A stretch of DNA of 64,000 nt from Flavivirga spongiicola (GTDB lineage: Bacteria > Bacteroidota > Bacteroidia > Flavobacteriales > Flavobacteriaceae), in the NCBI RefSeq assembly GCF_030540825.1, contig NZ_JAUOEO010000001.1, positions 1,709,001 to 1,773,000 of the forward strand, written 5' to 3'. Of the stretch, positions 34,383 through 44,197 are shown one piece after another. The notes beneath the pieces were generated by a model. That model searched no databases and was not told where the DNA came from. It was given only the letters and a program-made list of their open reading frames with translations. The translations under genes and the position numbers were made by a program. Numbering within the stretch: the first letter of the stretch is position 1; each line of letters begins with the position of its first letter.

Positions 34383-37300
34383 TTAATGTTTTTGTATAAA
34401 TAATTTGGTATTTACATCATCAAAAGTAATTTCTATACCATTATCTAATTTATCAATAATTTCAAGTTCACTGGTTAAGGTTTCTGTTTTTATATAAGTC
34501 ATGTTTGCATTAACAGCATTTATAACATGATCATCTTTTTGAAGCGTTACATCAATTCTATCTGTCACTTCAAACCCTGAATCTTTACGTAGATTTTGTA
34601 TGCGATTAATAAGTTCTCTCGCAATACCTTCTTTTCGTAAATCATCAGATATTGTAACATCAAGAGCCACTGTTAACGATCCTTCGTTTGCAACCAACCA
34701 ACCTTCAATATCTTGAGATGTAATCTCTACATCTTCAAGCTCTAAAGTAATATTTTTTCCATTAATTTCAACATCTAAAACACCATTTTGTTCAATTTTT
34801 TTAATATCGTCAGAATTAAAGGCTTTAATCGTGTTGGCAATTAATTTCATTTCCTTACCAAAACGAGGTCCAAGCGCTTTAAAATTGGGCTTTATCTGCT
34901 TTACTAAAATATCTGAAGCTTCCTCTAAAAGCTCAACACTTTTAACATTAACTTCATGTTTTATTAACTCTGAAACAGCTAATATCTCTTCTTTTTGTTG
35001 ATCACTATCAACAGGAATCATTATTTTTTGAAGTGGCTGACGCACTTTAATCTTTTCCTTTGCTCTTAACGACAAAACTAATGATGATATTGTTTGAGCA
35101 CTTTCCATTTTTCGCTCTAAACTTTTATCGACATAAGCTTCATTATAAACTGGAAAGTTTGCTAAATGTACACTTTCAAATGTTTCCTTCCGGGTGACCG
35201 AATTTAAATCCAAATACAATCTATCCATAAAAAACGGTGCAATTGGAGCTCCTAACTTAGCAATAGTAACCATACAGGTATAAAGTGTTTGGTATGCCGA
35301 AATTTTATCTTGTTCATAGTCGCCTTTCCAAAAACGTCTCCTACTTAAACGAACAAACCAGTTACTTAAATAATCTTGTGTGAAATCTGAAATAACACGT
35401 GCTGCTTTTGTAGGTTCATAATCTGCATAAAAAGCATCTACTTTCTTTATTAATGTATGCAATTCAGACAAAATCCAACGATCTATTTCGGGGCGTTCTT
35501 CTAAAGCTATATCTGCTTCTAAATAACTAAATTTATCCAAATTAGTGTATAAAGTAAAGAACGAATACGTGTTATAAAGTGTCCCAAAGAACTTACGTTT
35601 CACTTCTTCAATACCGTCTAAATCGAATTTTAAATTGTCCCAGGGGTTTGCGTTACTAATCATATACCAACGCGTAGCATCAGCTCCATAATTCCCTAAG
35701 GTTTCAAACGGGTCGGCTGCATTCCCTAAACGCTTCGACATTTTCTGTCCGTTTTTGTCTAACACCAATCCATTAGATACCACATTTTTGTAAGCTACAG
35801 AATCGAAAACCATCGTTCCGATGGCATGTAACGTATAGAACCACCCTCTTGTTTGATCAACACCTTCTGCAATAAAATCTGCTGGAAAAGCCCATCCTAA
35901 ATCCTTCCCTAAAGGAAGGACTTTTAATTTATTACTTATTTTGTTTAAAACAGAATCGATATCACCTATTACTTCTTCATTTGTAAAACGAATGACGTTA
36001 TATCCTAAATCTTCTAAAATTTCCGTTCTTAATTTATCAGCTTCAACGACTTCTGGTTTATTATGGTAACCTCCATCGACTTCAATTACTAACCGTTGTG
36101 ACAAACAAACAAAATCAACTATAAACTCATCTATAATGTGTTCTCGCCTAAATTTATAATTATCAAGCTTTTTCCCCTTTAAAGATTCCCAAAGTACGAT
36201 TTCCGCTTGAGTTGGATTTTTCTTTCTTTCTTCCTTTAATGTTTTAAGCAATTTATACGAAGATTTTCTGGCTGTTTGATATCCAGGAGTTGCTGAAAGT
36301 CCTCCTTTGGAGGATTTAGGAGGCAATTCAAACGGATAATGCCATTGTGCATAAGGCATAGAACCTGAATCAAACCACACGTCAATTAAATCGCTTTCGC
36401 GGAACATTTTTTGACCTGAAGCAGAAATTAATACGATGTCATCAACAATATTTTTATGTAAATCTATCTTAGCGTAGTTTTCTTCAGAATTATTTCCAAT
36501 CTCAAAATCTTCAAAAATATCTTTTGCTAAAACACCTGCTGAAACAGCCTTAGCCATTTCAGATTTTAATTCTTCAACAGACCCAATACAAATTTCTTCT
36601 TTACCATCTTCGGTTCTCCAAATTGGCAAGGGAATTCCCCAATATCGTGAACGTGATAAGTTCCAATCGTTTGCATTAGCTAACCAGTTACCAAACCGCC
36701 CTTCACCAGTACTTTTTGGTTTCCAGTTTATAGTATTGTTCAGTTCGTGCATACGATCTTTAACATCGGTGACTTTAATAAACCAAGAATCTAATGGATA
36801 ATACAGAATTGGTTTATCGGTTCTCCAACAGTTTGGATAACTGTGCTTATATTTTTCAACCTTAAAGGCTTTATTTTCTTCTTTTAACTTAATAGCAATC
36901 TCAACATCAACAGAACGTTCCGGTGCTTCTCCATCATTATAATATTCATTCTTTACATACTTCCCGGCATATTCTCCCATTTCTGGTCTAAAACGCCCTT
37001 GTAAATCTACAAGTGGCACTAAATTATCATGCTCATCTTTTACCAACATTGGGGGCACTTCTGGTTTGGCTTGTTTTGCCACCAAGGCATCATCTGCCCC
37101 AAAAGTAGGCGCAGTGTGTACAATTCCTGTACCATCTTCTGTAGTTACAAAATCTCCAGAAATTATTCTAAAGGCATTTTCTGGATGATCGTTTGGCAAT
37201 GCATAAGGCAATAATTGTTCATATGTAACCCCTACTAAATCCTTCCCTACAAATTCTTTAACTACATAAAACGGAATTTTCTTATCTCCCGATTTGTAGT

Positions 37301-38195
37301 TTAATAATTCCGATTTATCTTCAACTTGATTGAACTTTCCGGAAAATTGGTAGTTAACTAATTTCTTAGCTAAAACAACAAGGATAGGTTCGAACGTATA
37401 TTGATTATAGGTCTCAACTAAAACATAATCAATTTTTGGGCCAACTGTTAACGCAGTATTACTTGGTAATGTCCACGGTGTAGTAGTCCAAGCCATAAAA
37501 TAAACATCGCCTTCATTTTGTAAAAACCCAGGTAATGAATCCCGATTTGCCTTAAACTGAGCGACTACTGTTGTATCAGTGACATCCTGATAAGTTCCAG
37601 GTTGATTTAACTCATGAGAACTCAAACCTGTTCCTGCTTTAGGTGAGTATGGCTGTATAGTATACCCTTTGTAAAGCAAGGTTTTATTATAAATTTGCTT
37701 TAATAACCACCAAACACTCTCCATATATTTAGGGTCGTAGGTAATGTACGGATCGTCCATATCTACCCAATAACCCATCTTTTCTGTCAGATCATTCCAA
37801 ACATCTGTATAACGCATCACAGCTTTACGACAAGCCGCATTGTAGTCTTCTACAGAAATTGTTTTACCTATATCTTCCTTAGTAATACCTAATTCTTTTT
37901 CAACTCCCAATTCAATAGGTAACCCATGAGTATCCCAACCCGCTTTGCGCTTTACCTGGTATCCCTTCATGGTTTTATACCGTGGAAAAATATCTTTAAT
38001 AGCACGTGCTAAAACATGGTGCACTCCAGGAAGCCCATTTGCCGATGGCGGACCTTCATAAAATACATACGGTTCTTTACCTTCTCGGGTAGAAATACTT
38101 TTTTCAAAGATGTTATTTTCTTGCCAATATTGTAGTATCTCATTCGCTACATTTGGCAAGTCAAGTCCTTTATATTCAGGAAATTTAGTGCTCAT
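34383..38195 (-). CDS. ileS: isoleucyl-tRNA synthetase with an in-frame DUF559/Vsr-like nuclease insertion
   Basis: A 1270-residue class I synthetase that charges tRNA-Ile. It has the HIGH-type motif (GVHH, 57-60), an editing domain (about 200-400), DVWFDSGSMPYAQWHYPFE ending at residue 623, the KMSKR loop at 818-822, and an anticodon-binding C-terminal part. Residues 624-769 do not belong to IleRS. They form a complete DUF559 (PD-(D/E)xK, Vsr-like) domain with AEIVLWESLKGKKL, YKFRREH, FIVDF (Asp694), VIEVDGGYH (Glu705, Asp707, His711) and VIRFTNEEV. Without them the length (~1125) is normal for flavobacterial IleRS. The frame is open throughout and all catalytic motifs are kept. Confidence 0.95.
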   Translation of the reverse strand: MSTKFPEYKGLDLPNVANEILQYWQENNIFEKSISTREGKEPYVFYEGPPSANGLPGVHHVLARAIKDIFPRYKTMKGYQVKRKAGWDTHGLPIELGVEKELGITKEDIGKTISVEDYNAACRKAVMRYTDVWNDLTEKMGYWVDMDDPYITYDPKYMESVWWLLKQIYNKTLLYKGYTIQPYSPKAGTGLSSHELNQPGTYQDVTDTTVVAQFKANRDSLPGFLQNEGDVYFMAWTTTPWTLPSNTALTVGPKIDYVLVETYNQYTFEPILVVLAKKLVNYQFSGKFNQVEDKSELLNYKSGDKKIPFYVVKEFVGKDLVGVTYEQLLPYALPNDHPENAFRIISGDFVTTEDGTGIVHTAPTFGADDALVAKQAKPEVPPMLVKDEHDNLVPLVDLQGRFRPEMGEYAGKYVKNEYYNDGEAPERSVDVEIAIKLKEENKAFKVEKYKHSYPNCWRTDKPILYYPLDSWFIKVTDVKDRMHELNNTINWKPKSTGEGRFGNWLANANDWNLSRSRYWGIPLPIWRTEDGKEEICIGSVEELKSEMAKAVSAGVLAKDIFEDFEIGNNSEENYAKIDLHKNIVDDIVLISASGQKMFRESDLIDVWFDSGSMPYAQWHYPFELPPKSSKGGLSATPGYQTARKSSYKLLKTLKEERKKNPTQAEIVLWESLKGKKLDNYKFRREHIIDEFIVDFVCLSQRLVIEVDGGYHNKPEVVEADKLRTEILEDLGYNVIRFTNEEVIGDIDSVLNKISNKLKVLPLGKDLGWAFPADFIAEGVDQTRGWFYTLHAIGTMVFDSVAYKNVVSNGLVLDKNGQKMSKRLGNAADPFETLGNYGADATRWYMISNANPWDNLKFDLDGIEEVKRKFFGTLYNTYSFFTLYTNLDKFSYLEADIALEERPEIDRWILSELHTLIKKVDAFYADYEPTKAARVISDFTQDYLSNWFVRLSRRRFWKGDYEQDKISAYQTLYTCMVTIAKLGAPIAPFFMDRLYLDLNSVTRKETFESVHLANFPVYNEAYVDKSLERKMESAQTISSLVLSLRAKEKIKVRQPLQKIMIPVDSDQQKEEILAVSELIKHEVNVKSVELLEEASDILVKQIKPNFKALGPRFGKEMKLIANTIKAFNSDDIKKIEQNGVLDVEINGKNITLELEDVEITSQDIEGWLVANEGSLTVALDVTISDDLRKEGIARELINRIQNLRKDSGFEVTDRIDVTLQKDDHVINAVNANMTYIKTETLTSELEIIDKLDNGIEITFDDVNTKLFIQKH
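35890..36324 (-). mobile_element. 435-bp element inside ileS: hairpin terminal repeats flanking a DUF559 nuclease domain
   Basis: Ends are 35890-35925 (GCCCATCCTAAATCCTTCCC, then TAAAGGAAGGACTTTT) and 36295-36324, which in reverse complement reads GCCTCCTAAATCCTCC, then AAAGGAGGACTTTC. These are imperfect terminal inverted repeats, each a small hairpin. Between them lies a reading frame for the Vsr-like DUF559 domain. 435 bp is 145 codons, so ileS stays in frame; the ends themselves are translated (LPPKSSKGGLS and LKVLPLGKDLGW). The same ends bound the non-coding element at 24945-25052. It is oriented with ileS. Mobility is inferred; no transposase-like gene is in the window. Confidence 0.75.
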
Positions 38196-38219
38196 TTACT
38201 CTTTATTCTAATAAGGATG

Positions 38220-38227
38220 CGAATTTA
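38220..38227 (-). promoter_or_regulatory. -7 promoter element of ileS
   Basis: On the minus strand TAAATTCG is a near match to TAnnTTTG and lies 25-32 bp before the ileS start, giving a short leader. No clear -33 element was found. Confidence 0.35.
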
Positions 38228-38484
38228 AGGAATTTTGGTAAAAAAGAAGTTAGTTTATTGTAAAAAAGAAAGACATGATTTTTCAATTAGAGTTTGTACA
38301 AAACAATAATTATTATAGGTTTAAATTATCTGCTTCTTCTGATTAAAACATATATGCATACCCTTTTTCAGGGATATAAATTTAGCCATAAACAGTGTTT
38401 AAAACCCTTATAGAACACTTTAATTTTACAAAAAAACTATAGTAATCAGCTATCCTTATGACATAGCTCCCTAGAGGTTAATTT

Positions 38485-39642
38485 ATGAAGCAACTTTTAC
38501 TTTTAATTTTTCTGACACCCTTTTTTAGTATTAGTCAAATACAAATAGGCAATGATATTGATAGCGAAACTGATAGTGATCTATCAAGTTGGAGTATCTC
38601 ACTCTCATCTGATGGTACTACAGCTGCTGTTGGCTCAATAGATAATGATGAAAATGGTGTTAGTTCGGGCCGTGTAAGGGTTTATAAAAAAACACCAACT
38701 AGTTGGACACAAGTAGCCAACGACATCTATGGCGAAGCTGATAGTGATTTATCAGGTTGGAGTGTGTCCCTTTCATCTGATGGTTCAGTAGTTGCTATTG
38801 GAGCTCCTTTAAATGATGGTAAAGATCCTAATGGTACTACTAATAATTCAGGTCATGTACGGGTTTACAAGAATATTTCTGGGGTTTGGACGCAGATAGG
38901 TAGTGATATTGACGGCGAAACAGCCAGTGATCAATCAGGCTATAGTGTATCCCTCTCATCCGATGGTTCTATGGTTGCTATTAGTGCTCCAGGCCATGAT
39001 GGCAATGGTATTAATTCTGGCCATGTGCAGGTATACAAGAATACATCTGGGGTTTGGACACAGGCAGGTAATGATATTGATGGTGAAGCAACTGCTGATC
39101 GATCAGGTGATAGCGTATCACTTTCTTCCGATGGCTCTATGGTGGCTATTTGGACCTCTCTTAATGGTTCTGATATAAATCTAAGTCCTGAACATATACG
39201 GGTTTATAAGTATGAATCATTAGTAGACACCTGGAAACAAATAGACTCTAACATTGATGGTGAAAAAACTCAGAATCAATCAGGATCTAGTCTCTTCCTC
39301 CCTCCCGAAGGCCCTATCGAAACTATTAAGGACTTTGATAATACTAATTCTGTTTTTGATTCAGACCATCTTCGAGCTCATAATTTAAGCGCTATATTAT
39401 CATCCGATTCTTTTGTATTGTCTCAATTTGGCTTATATCCCAACCCAGCAAATAACCAAATTACCATTGGGTTAATTAAGGGCTTGACATTAGAAAAAAT
39501 CTCTATCTATAATAATTTAGGTCAATTTATACTGACTACTCAAAAAAAAGTTATCGACACATCAGGTTTATCTGTTGGTCTTTATTATGTTGAAGTTATA
39601 ACTAATAAAGGTAAAGCGACTAAGAAAATAGTGATTAAATAA
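38485..39642 (+). CDS. T9SS type A secreted protein with tandem propeller-like repeats
   Basis: A 385-residue protein with a signal peptide (QLLLLIFLTPFFSISQ), five tandem repeats of 51-61 residues, and a C-terminal type IX secretion sorting domain (LYPNPANNQITI ... LYYVEVITNKGKATKKIVIK). The repeat core is NDIDGEA.SD.SG.SVSLSSDGS.VAI, then GHVRVYKN.SGVWTQ, like the blades of FG-GAP or beta-propeller surface proteins. Repeats 1-4 (residues 18-251) are clear. Repeat 5 (252-302) is decayed, with LFLPPEGPIETI in place of SLSSDGSMVAI. The protein is probably exported to the surface; its ligand is unknown. Confidence 0.85.
   Translation: MKQLLLLIFLTPFFSISQIQIGNDIDSETDSDLSSWSISLSSDGTTAAVGSIDNDENGVSSGRVRVYKKTPTSWTQVANDIYGEADSDLSGWSVSLSSDGSVVAIGAPLNDGKDPNGTTNNSGHVRVYKNISGVWTQIGSDIDGETASDQSGYSVSLSSDGSMVAISAPGHDGNGINSGHVQVYKNTSGVWTQAGNDIDGEATADRSGDSVSLSSDGSMVAIWTSLNGSDINLSPEHIRVYKYESLVDTWKQIDSNIDGEKTQNQSGSSLFLPPEGPIETIKDFDNTNSVFDSDHLRAHNLSAILSSDSFVLSQFGLYPNPANNQITIGLIKGLTLEKISIYNNLGQFILTTQKKVIDTSGLSVGLYYVEVITNKGKATKKIVIK
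38536..39390 (+). repeat. five tandem protein-coding repeats of about 153-183 bp
   Basis: Repeat units start near 38536, 38710, 38893, 39061 and 39238. Units 2-4 are close at DNA level (for example TCATCTGATGGTTC, GGTTTGGACACA and GATATTGATGG recur), while units 1 and 5 have diverged. Such arrays expand and contract by recombination. Confidence 0.7.
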
Positions 39643-39668
39643 AATGATATAAAAATGACGTTTAAAAA

Positions 39669-39712
39669 GAAAAAGAGATTGTCCAAAATTATCTGGACGA
39701 CCTCTTTTTCTA
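39669..39712. terminator. bidirectional terminator between convergent T9SS genes
   Basis: GAAAAAGAG pairs with CTCTTTTTC around an inner GTCC...GGAC stem, with T-runs on both sides. It lies between the plus-strand repeat gene and the minus-strand LamG gene. Confidence 0.75.
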
Positions 39713-39730
39713 TTTTTTATGAAAACTAAA

Positions 39731-42700
39731 TTAATTAAAAACAATCTTTTTGGTGAGCACCTCATTCATTTCCGTTCTTAAACATATTATATAGGCTCCC
39801 GTTGATATATTATCAAATCTAAAACCATTCTCTAAACTTTCTGTTGGTACATTTTCAACTTCTAAAACGGTTTGACCCCTCATATTGATTAAGGCCAGTT
39901 TTTTGACCTGGCTATTCAACTTTTTAGCAAACAGTGTATTGGTCTTATTCTGATAATAAATATAATTCTCTGTAAATGTCGCCTCTTCTGCACTCAAAGT
40001 TTTAGCTTCATTTTGGAAAACCATCTCAAATCTGGTATTAAACTTTCCTGCCTCCGATTGAAACTCGTATGCTGAGCCACTTCTTAAATCAAAATAAGTA
40101 CCTGTTAGGTTGTCCCTTAGATAAACTTCTTGCCCTTCTTCTAAATTCTCCGTTTCTGTTATCTTAATCTCAAACGTATTATCTCCTGAAGATTTAAAGT
40201 TTAACGGTATGGCCTTATCTTCTGTAATTGGGCTATAGGCTTGCATATTCATATTCTTGCCCTCTAAACCTAAATTAAAATCGTTGTTATTGGACTCGTC
40301 ACATTCTGCATCATAGCCGTAATCAAAACCATCTGTGGTGGTTTCGCTAAAGCCTAAAAGTAATTCTCTTCGGGTCTTGGGTCCCACAATCGAATTAAAT
40401 TCTAACCGGATTTTCTGCATACCATTGCTATCACCTTCTCCATCGCTTTGTTTTGCACTGCTGCTTTTCTTAGATTTTGTATTGCTCGATTTAAAGAAGG
40501 ACGATCCATTATTATAAGTTCCATCTGCATCGGATTCTTTTATAAATATTCGCTGGCTGTTATTAAACTCTACATCTCCATCTGCTATAATCTCCGTAAC
40601 AAACCCCTGACCAACCGGAAGGTATCTTGAAGGCGTTATGGTCCCGTCCTGGGAACCGTTATGTGCTCCATATAAACCTACAAATTGATAGGCTCTTACC
40701 GATCCCAGTTTATTTACTTGCGCATAGCCACCTTTGTACTGATCAAGATGATGCGAATCTCCTGCCCATTGTTGCCATAATTGTAACGTACCATCTATTA
40801 CCCCTGCATTGTCATCAATGAATTTATGGATGTCCAAGGCCGATGGGTACGGGTTCCCTAATAGATACTCCGTTTTGGATACTTGTGAAACTGACCCCGG
40901 GCCACCTTTATCGGTAACGTTTATTAGTATGGTGCCATTATTTGGCTTCCCCTCAAAAATATATTGCTGCTCTATACCTGCATTCCCTATGCCTTTCTGC
41001 GTGTAACCAACTCCCGGTTCCAACGGTGCGCTAGGTGAATGAAATGCCCAATCCCAATACGTCAAAGCATTTTTGTAAGTATAGATCCAATACGTACTAA
41101 TTTTTCCAGCTTCATCATAGGCAGAGGTAAAGGACAAATTAACCCCGGATTCATCTTTTATCATATTTAAGTTAAATGGTGTATTATTAGCGTTATTTGT
41201 TGAGGCATTATTATCCGTTAAACCTGTAACACCCATAGTTCCCACTGGCGAGGACCAATAGTTGTACCTATATACATTAGAGGTTCCTTCTTGGCGCCTT
41301 AAAAGCTTACCTGTCACCGAGGTAACCAGATCACTGTTTACAGTTTGAATTAACTGGCAATCATCTTCTAAATTAAGTGTTCCATTTAACTCTAAATACC
41401 AAGAGTTTTCGATAAGGTTTTCGCTGTGAACCGTAAAAGTATATCCCGTATCAATTACTAAACCGGCTGTATTAATGGAATGACAAGCTGAAACATCGCT
41501 TGCTATTTTGATAATACTCCAATCTTTATTGGTTGCTGTATTTTCAATATCCCAAACATCTCCATGTTGCCATGTAGATTGTGTCGTCCAATCACCATTG
41601 TTTGAAGAAACATATGGCATTGGAGCCGTTTGATCTTGAATGGTCGTAATATAGTTTATATACAATTCCTTATCATAACTTGAATAATCAGAGGTCGTTC
41701 CTTTTTTAATATCTGTCATGGGGTAATAGGCTATCAAATTTGCCCAAGACACGGCACTACTCGTAGCTGTATCTTCAATATCTTTTCCTACAATGGCACC
41801 TATCGTATTCCCAGAATTGTTTTCTATTTCCTGGTATACCATTTTTTTAATTTGCTCTGTCGTTAATACAATATCAAATACTCTTACCTCATCAATATCT
41901 CCTTTATAATATTCTTTATTGCTTACTATTTCATTTGAGAACCTCCCAATTTCAAAATTCCCGTTAGAATCATCTGTATTCTCAATAGCTGCTCCAGTAC
42001 TTGCAACGGTTGTCGAAGTCAATAGTTCGCCATCAACAAAAAGTTGCATTACCCCTGTTGAACTCGTATAAGTTGCTGTTAAGTGATGCCATTCATCAAA
42101 ATTAATAGCACTGCAACTTATAGTTTCTTCAGAGTTCCCTGAGGTTTTAGTTGTAAATGATGGGGTATTCCCATTTTGCAACCATAGCTTACAACCCGTA
42201 TCCTCTCCGACTATAGTCATATTGGTCGAATTCCCCGAATCAGATTTTATCCAGGCCATGATAGTTACATCATCCAAACCATCTATAAAAGATGCTCTGG
42301 ATAAATAATCATCTACTCCATCAAAATCTATAGAAGCTATTGGTGGTGGGTTGATATCAAATAAATCTCTATAATCCAGATCACCACCCAAAGTAGCATC
42401 GCTATCAACATCACCAAAAGAAGAGGTAAGGTCTGCAATATCACCAGTGGAAACTTCATCATTAACATCCAGAAAGCCCGTTACAGCATCCAGATTATCA
42501 TCTAATCCATCACTATCAATATCAATATTATTAATGGTATTTGCCTGTCCATTTTCTTGAATATCCGGTGTGCCATCGTTATCTGTATCACTATCTAAAT
42601 AATCTTTTAAGCCATCTCCATCTGTGTCTTCTATTTGATTTAAATCGGTTCCTCCCATAGCTGATTCATAAACATCATCCAATCCATTACTGTTAGCATC

Positions 42701-43645
42701 TGTAATACTACCACTAACATTACTAGGAGGGATATATCCTATGGTAGGTTGTGCTTCAACATTATCAGGGATACCATCATTATCACTATCAATATCTACC
42801 GTATCTGAAACAAGATCATCATCAAAATCACATTTAGAACTTACCCCAAAATTTGTTAACCTTATCCAAGTGTCATCATCAGAACCCGTAGCTCCAAACA
42901 ATAAATCAACATGAGAAAACTTATCAAACTCCATATTTAAATAGAAATCTGGATCATCACCATGCGTCCCTCCATCATCTGGTTCGTATACCCAATCTGT
43001 ATTTGGAGCAACAAGGGTAGGATCTAATCTATATAAAGTATAACCCACTGGGTCTGGTCCGTTGATAAATCCTGCTTGCTCTAAATTTGTTGTAGCATTT
43101 AAGTATGGGGTTACGGTTGATGTTACTGTAGAGGGGTTAAACCCAACCATTTCAGTAAAATCCCAACCATATGAGGTATCAATATCTCTCAGCTCCAAAA
43201 TAATATCATATAAAACAGCGGGCACTCCCACAGGGTCTGCAGGTATTGCACTTCCCGCTTCCACCAAATCAAACGAAAATGTTACATAATCATCATTACT
43301 GGAATCAAATGTACTCACCCTTAATTCATTGTTACAATTAACTGTATATGAACCATTAATAGTAATAACCGTAAGAACAATATCATAATATTGATTTTGA
43401 AAAAGTAGTGCATTAGAATACACTACTTTTTCCCCGGCTTTTACATCACTTAAGTCTGTAGCTGTTAATAATGCCGCATTGTTAAATTGAATAGATGCCG
43501 AACATTCGTAAGTATCTATAATACCATCATTATCATCATCTATATCAATTGAATCTGGTATGCCGTCTCCATCTGAATCTTGTGCAAAAGAAAAATTAAA
43601 CACAAATAAAGCCATAAACAGGCCAAAAAGTAGTTTCGCTTTCAT
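39731..43645 (-). CDS. large LamG-domain surface protein with T9SS type C sorting signal (paralogue 1)
   Basis: This 1304-residue protein has a signal peptide (LLFGLFMALFVFNFSFAQ), calcium-binding Asp-rich repeats of thrombospondin type 3 kind (DSDGDGIPDSIDIDDDNDG; several more to ~residue 440), a LamG/concanavalin-like jelly roll at about 445-620 (IDFDGVDDYLSRASF; MAWIKSD; DEWHHLTATY; DEVRVFDIVLT), and a long C-terminal region ending in a type C sorting domain (ALINMRGQTVLEVENV ... LTKKIVFN). It is probably a surface-anchored adhesin-like or polysaccharide-binding protein. The last ~550 residues are nearly identical to the next gene, and the final 700 bp appear identical. Confidence 0.88.
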   Translation of the reverse strand: MKAKLLFGLFMALFVFNFSFAQDSDGDGIPDSIDIDDDNDGIIDTYECSASIQFNNAALLTATDLSDVKAGEKVVYSNALLFQNQYYDIVLTVITINGSYTVNCNNELRVSTFDSSNDDYVTFSFDLVEAGSAIPADPVGVPAVLYDIILELRDIDTSYGWDFTEMVGFNPSTVTSTVTPYLNATTNLEQAGFINGPDPVGYTLYRLDPTLVAPNTDWVYEPDDGGTHGDDPDFYLNMEFDKFSHVDLLFGATGSDDDTWIRLTNFGVSSKCDFDDDLVSDTVDIDSDNDGIPDNVEAQPTIGYIPPSNVSGSITDANSNGLDDVYESAMGGTDLNQIEDTDGDGLKDYLDSDTDNDGTPDIQENGQANTINNIDIDSDGLDDNLDAVTGFLDVNDEVSTGDIADLTSSFGDVDSDATLGGDLDYRDLFDINPPPIASIDFDGVDDYLSRASFIDGLDDVTIMAWIKSDSGNSTNMTIVGEDTGCKLWLQNGNTPSFTTKTSGNSEETISCSAINFDEWHHLTATYTSSTGVMQLFVDGELLTSTTVASTGAAIENTDDSNGNFEIGRFSNEIVSNKEYYKGDIDEVRVFDIVLTTEQIKKMVYQEIENNSGNTIGAIVGKDIEDTATSSAVSWANLIAYYPMTDIKKGTTSDYSSYDKELYINYITTIQDQTAPMPYVSSNNGDWTTQSTWQHGDVWDIENTATNKDWSIIKIASDVSACHSINTAGLVIDTGYTFTVHSENLIENSWYLELNGTLNLEDDCQLIQTVNSDLVTSVTGKLLRRQEGTSNVYRYNYWSSPVGTMGVTGLTDNNASTNNANNTPFNLNMIKDESGVNLSFTSAYDEAGKISTYWIYTYKNALTYWDWAFHSPSAPLEPGVGYTQKGIGNAGIEQQYIFEGKPNNGTILINVTDKGGPGSVSQVSKTEYLLGNPYPSALDIHKFIDDNAGVIDGTLQLWQQWAGDSHHLDQYKGGYAQVNKLGSVRAYQFVGLYGAHNGSQDGTITPSRYLPVGQGFVTEIIADGDVEFNNSQRIFIKESDADGTYNNGSSFFKSSNTKSKKSSSAKQSDGEGDSNGMQKIRLEFNSIVGPKTRRELLLGFSETTTDGFDYGYDAECDESNNNDFNLGLEGKNMNMQAYSPITEDKAIPLNFKSSGDNTFEIKITETENLEEGQEVYLRDNLTGTYFDLRSGSAYEFQSEAGKFNTRFEMVFQNEAKTLSAEEATFTENYIYYQNKTNTLFAKKLNSQVKKLALINMRGQTVLEVENVPTESLENGFRFDNISTGAYIICLRTEMNEVLTKKIVFN

Positions 43646-44197
43646 AATTAATAGATTTGGGTAAATCGAAATTATCTTATATCCAGATAGTTACATATTT
43701 TTTTCGTTAAAAAACTCAAATTTTTCTATCAAATACAATAAAATCGATGAAATGCATATCATTTACACACCTTACATTAATATATTGTATCATTATTTGT
43801 ATTAAAATGACGATTAAACTTGAGGGAAGAATATGTTAATTAATAAGATTATTGGTCTAAAACCATTAATCTTACAATTCGTATTAAATACACTACAATA
43901 TTAATTTAAATATTCGATAAAAACTAATAAAAACCAGACAAAATGTATTTTTTTTACGACAAAACGTATATTTTGATTTTCAAAAGACAATTTAATTACA
44001 AAAAATTAAACCAAATAAAACTAGGGATTCTATTTAAGAAAAAGGCACAGTTGTTTAATTAGAATCTACTCAAAACAACATCATTATAATTACTGACCAT
44101 AGTTTGAATGATCTTTCTTCTGGATTAAAAAGAGGCTAAATTCTAAGTTAAAACTCAAAGAATTCAGCCTCTTTACACTATTATGAAAAAAACTAAA
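43646..44197. other. 552-bp gap between the two paralogous LamG genes
   Basis: Very AT-rich. The half next to 43646 should carry the promoter of paralogue 1; the other end carries the terminator of paralogue 2 (44129-44175). Phrases such as TTGAGGGAA, CTACAATATTA and GACAAAA recur in slightly altered form upstream of paralogue 2 (47945-48309), suggesting duplicated upstream regions. No ORF was seen. Confidence 0.45.
44129..44175 (-). terminator. terminator after LamG paralogue 2
   Basis: On the minus strand AAAGAGGCTGAATTCT pairs with AGAATTTAGCCTCTTT (one mismatch) around a 14-base loop, followed by T's. It lies 22 bp beyond the stop at 44198. Confidence 0.75.

Noticed and set aside
34383-38195. 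Intein in ileS
   Set aside because: The insert has no intein splicing motifs (no Cys/Ser at the first residue, no C-terminal His-Asn followed by Cys/Ser/Thr) and the domain is DUF559-like; it is an insertion that stays in the protein.
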